From: an uncultured Clostridia bacterium
GTDB lineage: Bacteria; Bacillota; Clostridia; Lachnospirales; CAG-274
Length of the DNA: 64,000 nucleotides
Reading direction: 5' to 3'
Assembly: GCA_947585865.1 (NCBI GenBank)
Contig: CANPXH010000005.1
Location: 51,615-115,614 of the forward strand
Below are positions 54,344-59,738 of this stretch, piece after piece. Both the position numbers and the translations under genes were made by a program. Below the pieces are notes generated by a model. The model did not search any database and was not told the DNA's origin. It saw only the letters and a program-made list of their open reading frames with translations. Positions within the stretch are counted from its first letter, which is position 1. Every line of letters begins with the position of its first letter.

Positions 54344-54387
54344 TGTACCCACAAATATATATTATCATAAGTGGGTACAAATGTCAA
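54344..54387 (-). promoter_or_regulatory. Autoregulated promoter/operator of the RHH gene
   Basis: TTGACA (54382-54387), 17 bp, TAATAT (54359-54364) reading leftward. Half-site GTGGGTACA falls between -35 and -10, and its inverse TGTACCCAC just after -10, so bound repressor would block polymerase. Confidence 0.7.
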
Positions 54388-54405
54388 GAGGTATTTGGAA
54401 TTTTC

Positions 54406-54434
54406 TTGACGAAATATTACTATAGTTATAAAAT
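54406..54434 (+). promoter_or_regulatory. Promoter of small hydrophobic peptide unit C
   Basis: TTGACG, 17 bp, TAAAAT, divergent from the RHH promoter with only 18 bp between the two -35 boxes. The leader then has GTAAGAG..CTCTTAC, a small hairpin. Confidence 0.65.
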
Positions 54435-54504
54435 ATGTTATTGGGTAGGGAACGACAAAACATAAAAGTAAGAGGTAACACTCTTACGGAAAGGAGGAAG
54501 CCTG

Positions 54505-54690
54505 ATAGAAATTTTTGTGAAAGTTTTTATCAATATAAGCAGTATCGGCGGCATCACTATTGGTATTTGTTACATATGCAATCTGATACTGAAAGGGTTT
54601 GTTGTATGGCAAATCATACATCATAAGGATTTGTCCAACAGTAAGGTCAGAAGTATCGCAAAAATTACAGATGATAATAAAATGTCATAA
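54505..54690 (+). CDS. Small hydrophobic peptide C (61 aa), probable AUA start (not in ORF track)
   Basis: From the ATA seven bases after AGGAGG: a membrane helix (INISSIGGITIGICYICNLIL) then FVVWQIIHHKDLSNSKVRSIAKI, homologous to peptide B. A CTG one codon earlier is possible but only four bases from the ribosome site. The shared tail with B, on the same strand and with a similar promoter and terminator, supports this frame over the overlapping ORF in the track. Confidence 0.6.
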   Translation: MEIFVKVFINISSIGGITIGICYICNLILKGFVVWQIIHHKDLSNSKVRSIAKITDDNKMS

Positions 54691-54741
54691 CCGCCGATAG
54701 CCGTTTATAGACTTCGTCATTGCCATGTTTTGATTGTTGTT

Positions 54742-54775
54742 AGAGAGCCGAGCCGTAAGCTTGGCTCTCTTTTAT
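54742..54775 (+). terminator. Terminator of unit C
   Basis: AGAGAGCCGAGC and GCTTGGCTCTCT followed by TTTATTT. Confidence 0.75.
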
Positions 54776-54792
54776 TTCCTCCTTCTGCTAAA

Positions 54793-54894
54793 CTACACTA
54801 ATATATTCTCTGAAAGCTCTTTTATTTTTTCCAAATTTTCATCAGAAAGCTTTTTGAGAATTTCTGCCAACTGGATCGTAGTTAGATTTTTCAT
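54793..54894 (-). CDS. 33-aa helical peptide, first gene of the leftward transcript
   Basis: ATG after AAAGGAGG; reads KNLTTIQLAEILKKLSDENL and ends ENILV. A single amphipathic helix, no membrane segment. The longer ORF in the track runs through a repeat and is not real. Its position right behind the regulated leftward promoter invites comparison with phage early regulators, but the sequence is not recognised. Confidence 0.55.
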   Translation of the reverse strand: MKNLTTIQLAEILKKLSDENLEKIKELSENILV

Positions 54895-54909
54895 ATTTAC
54901 ACCTCCTTT

Positions 54910-55045
54910 GTAAAACAAATTGGAAATTTGTTTTACGTTATGTTTTCCGAAGTCCTTGCGACCCGCCAAAGGGTTCCGTAAGGAAGGCGACGCAGGGAAA
55001 GCAAGGTTCCTGACAAGGAAAAACACACATTATTGTAAAACAAAT
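54910..55045. repeat. GTAAAACAAATT repeats flanking a GC-rich insert
   Basis: GTAAAACAAATT, GGA and the exact inverse form a 12-bp-arm palindrome at 54910-54936 next to the ribosome site. A third copy is at 55034-55045. The 95 bp between are much richer in G+C than the surroundings and partly self-complementary (CCTTGCG..CGCAGG), like a miniature insertion. Confidence 0.5.
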
Positions 55046-55076
55046 TATTTATCTTTACTTTATTGATTATAGGATA

Positions 55077-55105
55077 ATTATATATGAAATTTTACATATT
55101 GTCAA
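55077..55105 (-). promoter_or_regulatory. Leftward promoter of the element's control region
   Basis: TTGACA (55100-55105), 17 bp, TATAAT (55077-55082), a consensus promoter. One AAATTTTACATATT box lies between its -35 and -10. Confidence 0.75.
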
Positions 55106-55132
55106 TAGTAAAAGATATAAATTTTACATATT
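55087..55132. promoter_or_regulatory. Operator repeats of the XRE repressor (inferred)
   Basis: Two exact 14-bp copies of AAATTTTACATATT (55087 and 55119), 32 bp apart. The first overlaps the leftward promoter, the second lies just upstream of the rightward -35. Binding by the neighbouring XRE protein would silence leftward genes, as in lambda-type switches. Confidence 0.55.
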
Positions 55133-55146
55133 TTTAAAAATTTTTA

Positions 55147-55175
55147 TTGCTTTTTTGATATTTTTATGGTATATT
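55147..55175 (+). promoter_or_regulatory. Rightward promoter of the XRE repressor gene
   Basis: TTGCTT, 17 bp, TATATT, with the ribosome site AGAAGGAGATGAT following. Confidence 0.6.
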
Positions 55176-55201
55176 AATATCAGAAGGAGATGATAAACGG
55201 T

Positions 55202-55615
55202 ATGACAGATACAATTAATACACGATTTAAACAAATTAGAACAACTTTAAAACTAACGCAAGCAGAATTGGCAACAAAATTAGGGGTAAAACAAAATACT
55301 ATTGCTAAATATGAAGCAACAAACGAAATTCCTATATCCTCAATATTATTGCTTTGTCAGCTTTACAATGTCAATAAAGAATGGCTTGTCAATGGCAAGG
55401 AAGAAATGTTCCTTCCTGATGACGAGATAAAAAGTATAGCTCAGAAATACAATTTATCTCCAAAGGCTGCACAGGTGTTGGAAAATTTTTTAAAAATGGA
55501 TAATAAACAGAGGGATATGTTTATAGACGGGTTGCAGCAAATAGCGGATATTACCGTTGAGATAGCAGACGACAAGCCGCAAATACTGGCGGCTAGCTCT
55601 GGGAAAACAGAATAA
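55202..55615 (+). CDS. XRE-family repressor 1
   Basis: 137 aa from the ATG at 55202; the ATG at 55190 abuts the ribosome site. Helix-turn-helix: FKQIRTTLKLTQAELATKL, VKQNTIAKYEA. The C-terminal part (KAAQVLENFLKMDNKQRDM) resembles the oligomerisation region of clostridial phage repressors. Divergent from the leftward operon and beside repeated operators: the likely master repressor. Confidence 0.88.
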   Translation: MTDTINTRFKQIRTTLKLTQAELATKLGVKQNTIAKYEATNEIPISSILLLCQLYNVNKEWLVNGKEEMFLPDDEIKSIAQKYNLSPKAAQVLENFLKMDNKQRDMFIDGLQQIADITVEIADDKPQILAASSGKTE

Positions 55616-55623
55616 ATTACCAC

Positions 55624-55656
55624 AAACGGTGTTGGATATTTCCAATACCGTTTTTT
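55624..55656 (+). terminator. Terminator of repressor 1
   Basis: AACGGTGTTGGA and TCCAATACCGTT with TTTTT. Confidence 0.75.
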
Positions 55657-55778
55657 AGTGAAGTAACAGAGGAAAATAGGCAAATATTTATCTCTATTAT
55701 AAGAATTTAAGACAACAAGTATATCCCTTTTAAAAATAAGCAAACTAAATTATAATATGGGAAAGGGGTGTACAAACA

Positions 55779-56129
55779 ATGGAAGATACTGACATTACAA
55801 GGCATATAAAGCAAATATTAGAGGATAAGGGTTGGTCTAATTACAGACTTGCAAAAGAGTCCGGCATACCTAAAGAAACATTAAATAAAATGTTAAGAGA
55901 CAACGCGACCCCTTCTATAAATAGTCTTATCAAAATATGTAAAGGGTTGGGTATATCCGTGTCTCAATTTATGGCGGAAATAGAATTTCCAACACACAGA
56001 CTGGTAGAGTTGAATAAGATATGCAGTCAGTTATCCGAAACAGATAAGCAGCTTGTAAAAGCTTATGTATGTGGATTATTACACAGGCTGCCTAAAGAAA
56101 TACTTGAATTTGGAAGTGAAAAAGAATGA
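55779..56129 (+). CDS. XRE-family repressor 2, partner of the ImmA gene
   Basis: 116 aa, ATG after AAAGGGGTG, with a TATAAT at 55751. Helix-turn-helix WSNYRLAKESGIPKETLNKML. The stop overlaps the start of the ImmA/IrrE gene by 4 bp, the usual arrangement of a repressor and its own protease (ImmR-ImmA). Confidence 0.88.
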   Translation: MEDTDITRHIKQILEDKGWSNYRLAKESGIPKETLNKMLRDNATPSINSLIKICKGLGISVSQFMAEIEFPTHRLVELNKICSQLSETDKQLVKAYVCGLLHRLPKEILEFGSEKE

Positions 56130-56905
56130 TATTTAAAGAACTGCTAGAATTGATGTATGTATATGTAAAGTTTACATCAAAAGAATTGCCTATAAATTGT
56201 TATAATATAGCTACTCAGCAATTAAATATAGTCATAAAAAATAGCCTGCAATGCAAAAATGATTATAAGGCAAGCAGTATTTCCGATACACCATTAAAAG
56301 ATAATGAAGCAATTTATACGTTATATAAAAGCGAATATACTATATATTATGATGAAAAAAATCCATACAGCAATTTCTTTATAGCTCACGAAATAGCACA
56401 TCATTTATTAAATCACCGATCAGACGATATAGATAAACACCACGATGCAAATTTAATGGCTGCTATGATCGTAGCTCCGCCACACCTTATTAAAAAGAAT
56501 AAAATACATAACAGCCTGCAACTGGCAACAGTATGTAAAATTCCTTCGGAAGTTGCCGAGACATATTGGAAAGCATACAAAAAGGTATATCTGCAATCAC
56601 ACCGTTATGCTATACTGAAATATGCGGGTATTGTCCTTTCTATTACAATATTGACTTTGGGTGGTATATTTATAGGGTATAGAACAATAATCCCTATACA
56701 CACGCAAAATGGCTATAATAATATGCAATCAGAAATAAGGAAAGATGCAGAAGATAACACTCTCGTCTACGTTACAAAATCGGGGAAGAAATATCATACG
56801 GAAAATTGTGTATATATAAAGGATAAAAGCAATATTACGGAGATAAGCGTTGATGATGCGGAAATATTGGGATATGAGAAGTGTAATGTGTGTTTTCAAG
56901 AATAA
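56126..56905 (+). CDS. ImmA/IrrE-family metallopeptidase with membrane helix and C-terminal Cys domain
   Basis: 259 aa. ImmA/IrrE domain with zinc motif HEIAHHLLNH (about 92-101) and EVAETYWKAY, then one membrane helix (ILKYAGIVLSITILTLGGIFIGY), then a short outer domain: VYVTKSGKKYHTENCVYI and YEKCNVC, similar to Ada-like/metal-binding C..CxxC modules. ImmA peptidases cleave element repressors; here the enzyme is tethered, with a possible sensor outside. Confidence 0.85.
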   Translation: MIFKELLELMYVYVKFTSKELPINCYNIATQQLNIVIKNSLQCKNDYKASSISDTPLKDNEAIYTLYKSEYTIYYDEKNPYSNFFIAHEIAHHLLNHRSDDIDKHHDANLMAAMIVAPPHLIKKNKIHNSLQLATVCKIPSEVAETYWKAYKKVYLQSHRYAILKYAGIVLSITILTLGGIFIGYRTIIPIHTQNGYNNMQSEIRKDAEDNTLVYVTKSGKKYHTENCVYIKDKSNITEISVDDAEILGYEKCNVCFQE

Positions 56906-56918
56906 AAAAATATATAAA

Positions 56919-56948
56919 AGACGGTTACAAAGTAGCCGTCTTTTTTAT
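56919..56948 (+). terminator. Terminator after the ImmA gene
   Basis: AGACGG..CCGTCT with TTTTTT. Confidence 0.75.
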
Positions 56949-56985
56949 TTTATAATATTTTTGTTAAAATTTCCGTTATTTATGA

Positions 56986-57161
56986 TATAATAAAAAATAC
57001 GGAGCGGCTATCCTATGTGAAAGTGAGGCGAATTATGCCTATCCTTATAACAAGGTAAAGTCAAGCCGTTCCGTATTATTACTTTATATCTTCTTATGAC
57101 CTGCCTTATTGGGAAAGGGGTATTTCTTCAAAAAATCAGGTTTTAGGGATATAAGGAGGGT
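56986..57161 (+). promoter_or_regulatory. Promoter and structured leader of peptide unit D
   Basis: TATAAT at 56986; the region before it (TTAAAATTT.CC) is shared with unit E. TACGGAGCGGCT (56998) pairs with AGCCGTTCCGTA (57065). Inside is GAAAGTGAGGCGAATTATGC, nearly identical to unit E, which places GAGG before a 7-codon leader ORF (57035-57058). CTTCTTAT (57090) can pair with ATAAGGAG (57151), covering the ribosome site. Confidence 0.55.
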
Positions 57162-57359
57162 TTGTATATCGCAGAAGATATAAAGAACCTCCTGTTGTTT
57201 ATGCTTGGATCGTACGGAAGACAAATATTATTTTTGTGTGGCTGTACCAATGACATTATGGCATTTGTAATTATTTTGATTTTATACATAATAATAACAT
57301 CTGTCTTTGAAGTAAAGCATAACATAACAGGTAACACCGATACTGCCCAAAATAATTAG
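57162..57359 (+). CDS. Small hydrophobic peptide D (65 aa)
   Basis: TTG start after AAGGAGGG. N-terminal EDIKNLLLFMLGSYGRQILF and a C-terminal membrane helix (IMAFVIILILYIIITSVF) with a polar tail. Homologous to peptide E (ENTKDFLLFALGTWGWSIL.. IMFIMILLYIIIILY). No known family; holin-like or toxin-like in size and hydrophobicity. Confidence 0.6.
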   Translation: MYIAEDIKNLLLFMLGSYGRQILFLCGCTNDIMAFVIILILYIIITSVFEVKHNITGNTDTAQNN

Positions 57360-57373
57360 GTGTAGTATCACAT

Positions 57374-57407
57374 AGAAGCGAGGTTTATAATCTCGCTTCT
57401 TTTGTTT
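57374..57407 (+). terminator. Terminator of unit D
   Basis: AGAAGCGAG..CTCGCTTCT with TTTTGTTT. Confidence 0.75.
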
Positions 57408-57466
57408 GCAATAATATATTCTTGAATAGAAAAAATATTTTTATTAAAATTTTCCATAAATTATGA

Positions 57467-57653
57467 TATAATAAAACAGTACAGACTATTTAAACCAAGC
57501 GAAAGTGAGGCGAACTGTGCAGTTTCCTATAAAAAAGGATAATTCAATAGCACAAATAAGTCTGTACTGTTTTTTATTTTCTATAGCTCCCTGCGTTGGG
57601 GAAGGGGTGCTTATTACCAAAAATAAGGTATATGGGTGCAGGGAGGAAAGCCT
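57467..57653 (+). promoter_or_regulatory. Promoter and structured leader of peptide unit E, with a coupled leader ORF
   Basis: TATAAT at 57467. CAGTACAGACTATTT pairs with AAATAAGTCTGTACTG. GAAAGTGAGGCGAACTGTGC is the block shared with unit D. CTCCCTGC (57587-57594) is the exact complement of GCAGGGAG (57638-57645), which contains the ribosome site. A 46-codon leader ORF (GTG 57517 to TAG 57657) overlaps the peptide start as ATAG. Confidence 0.6.
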
Positions 57654-57657
57654 ATAG
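57517..57657 (+). CDS. Leader ORF overlapping peptide E (46 aa)
   Basis: GTG six bases after GTGAGG; reads QFPIKKDNSIAQISLYCF and ends CREESL. Its TAG overlaps the ATA of peptide E, so ribosomes finishing it would open the stem and could re-initiate. Part of the same reading frame is recognisable in unit D but is interrupted there by a TAA. It may be translated mainly for regulation. Confidence 0.45.
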   Translation: MQFPIKKDNSIAQISLYCFLFSIAPCVGEGVLITKNKVYGCREESL

Positions 57658-57788
57658 AAAATACCAAAGACTTTCTGTTGTTTGCCTTGGGCACATGGGG
57701 ATGGTCAATACTCAAAAAGTATGGCTATGATGATAAATGTATTATGTTCATCATGATTTTGCTGTACATAATTATAATTTTATATTAA
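57654..57788 (+). CDS. Small hydrophobic peptide E (44 aa), probable AUA start (not in ORF track)
   Basis: From the ATA seven bases after GGGAGG: ENTKDFLLFALGTWGWSIL, KKYGYDDKC, then a membrane helix IMFIMILLYIIIILY to the stop. Homologous to peptide D. No ATG, GTG or TTG precedes the conserved part in this frame. No known family. Confidence 0.55.
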   Translation: MENTKDFLLFALGTWGWSILKKYGYDDKCIMFIMILLYIIIILY

Positions 57789-57828
57789 CATATGTATTGA
57801 CGCTCCTATGAACAGAAAGATTTTTGTA

Positions 57829-57861
57829 AGAAGGGCTGTGCAAACAGCCTTTCTTTTTTTG
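57829..57861 (+). terminator. Terminator of unit E
   Basis: AGAAGGGCTG..CAGCCTTTCT with TTTTTTG. Confidence 0.75.
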
Positions 57862-57925
57862 TTTACAATAATATATTCCCGAAAGGGAGAATGTTTTTCT
57901 TGAAAATTTTCCGCGGGACGGATAA
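57861..57925 (+). repeat. Remnant third copy of the unit D/E promoter region
   Basis: GTTTACAATAATATATTC..GAAAATTTTCC matches the segment before unit E (GTTTGCAATAATATATTC..AAAATTTTCC at 57405-57455), but the TATAAT and the rest of the unit are gone. Indicates a tandem array that has lost a copy. Confidence 0.5.
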
Positions 57926-57942
57926 AATTCCTCTTTTATTGC

Positions 57943-58019
57943 AAAGAAAAAGAGCCGCTTAGTGCGGCTCTTTTTCCTTTTGTTTTATGAACATATCAAA
58001 AAACAAAATCGATTTTGGC
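57943..58019 (-). ncRNA. Candidate small RNA B (about 77 nt), convergent to unit E
   Basis: Starts about seven bases after a consensus promoter (TTGACA, 17 bp, TATAAT; 58026-58054) and ends in the terminator AGAGCCGC..GCGGCTCT with TTTTCTTT. No ORF. Its TGTTCATA is complementary to TATGAACA in the 3' region of unit E (57807-57814). Confidence 0.5.
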
Positions 58020-58025
58020 ACAATT

Positions 58026-58054
58026 ATTATAACAAATTATTATAAACTTGTCAA
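58026..58054 (-). promoter_or_regulatory. Consensus promoter of candidate small RNA B
   Basis: TTGACA, 17 bp, TATAAT reading leftward: an exact sigma-A consensus, among the strongest-looking promoters in the window. Confidence 0.7.
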
Positions 58055-58057
58055 TAT

Positions 58058-58119
58058 GTAAAAAGCTGCTCTCCTACAAGCAGCCTTTTGGGGATCGGCA
58101 TATCCGATATTGCTTTTGT
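58058..58119 (-). ncRNA. Candidate small RNA C (about 62 nt)
   Basis: Behind a TTGTTA, 17 bp, TATAAT promoter (58127-58155). Hairpin ATCGG..CCGAT, a single-stranded CCCCAAAA linker, and a terminator GGCTGCT..AGCAGC with TTTTTA. No ORF. TCCCCAA is the exact complement of TTGGGGA in the unit E leader (7 bp). Confidence 0.45.
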
Positions 58120-58163
58120 TTTGACTATTATAACACAGAATTTTCTATATAACAACAGTAATG

Positions 58164-58532
58164 TTATTCGTATTCTTTTTCCGGCAGATTAGCTATAATA
58201 CGAGCTAGGCGGGCGGCTTCTATGTAATTTCCGTTGTCATATGCCTCACCCCATAGACCATACTCACCGACTATACAATTACCTTTTCCTGATCCGCCGT
58301 TCCATTGTAAAGGACAAACATCGCACACATTTTCTATTTTGTCACAAAATCTGTTATATATACAACTACTGTAATCGCACAGAAAACAGTCGCTGTCTAC
58401 TATTATCCCCTCAAAGTATTTGTTCAGATATATACGTTTATGGACGGGAATACATAATCTTTCCGACTCATCAGCTATCCAGTTCCACATTTTGCGATGT
58501 TCTTGGATAGCTCTGTAATGTGTTAATTGCAT
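58164..58532 (-). CDS. Cys-rich element protein
   Basis: 122 aa. MWNWIADESERL near the N-terminus, then CFLCDYSSC, CDKIENVCDVCPLQW and GEYGLWGEAYDNGNYIEAA. Four CxxC-type pairs suggest zinc or a structural cluster. It abuts the clamp gene (1-bp overlap). No family recognised. Confidence 0.7.
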   Translation of the reverse strand: MQLTHYRAIQEHRKMWNWIADESERLCIPVHKRIYLNKYFEGIIVDSDCFLCDYSSCIYNRFCDKIENVCDVCPLQWNGGSGKGNCIVGEYGLWGEAYDNGNYIEAARLARIIANLPEKEYE

Positions 58533-59713
58533 TATTTTCCCTCCTTGGTATGTATTTGGTATTCAAAGTTTTGCCACATATTTTCATTTTTTACATTTAT
58601 GGGGCATATACAGCACTCATAATTTTCCGCTGTAAAGAAAACATTTGACCTCATATAGCTGATATAGAATTTGACCTTATCTTGGTGTAATGAAGCGGGT
58701 ATTTTGAGGAAATCCAATATAAATTTTCCGTCAAGGGCGACCTTGCGCTCTGTATTCATTCTATCGTATTCGGGTTGGATCCCGATATTGTCTAAAATTT
58801 CCATCTGAGAACATACATAATAAAGGTAAAGCTTGTTATCTGTCGGTATTGACATAAGTATTTCCAGCTTGTCCGATTTATCCCTTACGTCATTGTAATA
58901 GGATATTATTTCCTGTAGTTCCTTCGTGTCGAGGGTATAGACATTTTTATCGGAAATTGAATTGAAAATGTGGGAGGTGCCCATATAGCTGCCTTCTGCG
59001 TTGATATGGTAATATTCAAAGGTATTTCCCTTTATACATATATAACCTCTATGCTTTTCGCTGCGTTCCTTGCTTATGGAAAGTGTTATATTATTTTCCG
59101 ACGTTTTGTCAAGAGCTTTCTTTAAATGCTCTATGGCGTCGGCAGGTATCATAAAGGATATATCTTCTTTGAAATTTTCCAATGTGAACCTTCTGCGCAG
59201 CGCGCAGGCTCCGTTTACCGCTTCTATACACATATCGGCAGAATTGACGTTAAGATTCTCTAATGCGGTTCTGAATATATCCTTTTTTGTAAAGAGCTTT
59301 AAATTATTTATAGTTTCCGTAAAGTCCTTTTCCGTAAGGGTCATAACGTCTGTAAATTCATCATGAGGAGGACATAAAACGGTTTCGTCTATTTCCATTG
59401 CGGCTACTTTTACGGTTCTATTTCCCGTATGTACTAATATATATGTTCCATCGTTTTCTATGGTTATACGCGCTGTTTTGGCTTTAAGTACGGCCTTTAT
59501 ATTGTCAAGTGTAAAGGCTATGGTTCCGCTGCTTTCGATTTCCGCATGGTCAAGGCGCTTTACAAAGAAATGGTCGTAATGCCATACTATAACGGATAAG
59601 CCGTGATTTTCCGCCTTGATGTATATGCGGTCAAGTCCTGCGGTTTTGTCTACGGCGGGAAGTACCGCCTGTATAGCCTGTGTGAGCTCCTTTGTATTTG
59701 TTGCGAATTTCAT
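58532..59713 (-). CDS. DNA polymerase III sliding-clamp (DnaN) homologue
   Basis: 393 aa, close to chromosomal DnaN length. Three clamp-like domains: MKFATNTKELTQAIQAVLPAV opens domain 1; LKLFTKKDIFRTALENLNV and ACALRRRF mark domain 2 (compare the ..RPILTGV.. and DSHRLALR positions of DnaN); VALDGKFILDFLKI and the terminal CCICPINVK mark domain 3 (compare SPKYMLDALK and QLILPVR). Probably a clamp for element replication or a decoy for host proteins. Ribosome site AAAGGAAG. Confidence 0.8.
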   Translation of the reverse strand: MKFATNTKELTQAIQAVLPAVDKTAGLDRIYIKAENHGLSVIVWHYDHFFVKRLDHAEIESSGTIAFTLDNIKAVLKAKTARITIENDGTYILVHTGNRTVKVAAMEIDETVLCPPHDEFTDVMTLTEKDFTETINNLKLFTKKDIFRTALENLNVNSADMCIEAVNGACALRRRFTLENFKEDISFMIPADAIEHLKKALDKTSENNITLSISKERSEKHRGYICIKGNTFEYYHINAEGSYMGTSHIFNSISDKNVYTLDTKELQEIISYYNDVRDKSDKLEILMSIPTDNKLYLYYVCSQMEILDNIGIQPEYDRMNTERKVALDGKFILDFLKIPASLHQDKVKFYISYMRSNVFFTAENYECCICPINVKNENMWQNFEYQIHTKEGK

Positions 59714-59738
59714 TGTTTTTTCTTCCTTTCTGTAGTTG

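Noticed and set aside
54435-54626. 63-aa ORF in the track over peptide C
   Set aside because: The competing frame encodes a peptide homologous to B; this one has no homology and starts inside the promoter leader.
54793-55026. 77-aa form of the 33-aa peptide
   Set aside because: The extra 44 residues come from the GC-rich insert and the palindrome; the strong AAAGGAGG site marks the inner ATG.
56998-57080. GAAAGTGAGGCGAA block in the D/E leaders as a ribozyme or riboswitch core
   Set aside because: It recalls hammerhead-type GAAA/CTGANGA cores, but the second conserved strand is absent. GAGG six bases before ATG/GTG is explained more simply as a ribosome site for the leader ORF.
57350-57410. 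Antisense promoter TTGCAA-16-TATAAA over the unit D terminator
   Set aside because: It falls inside the terminator stem and no counterpart exists at unit E, so it is probably chance.
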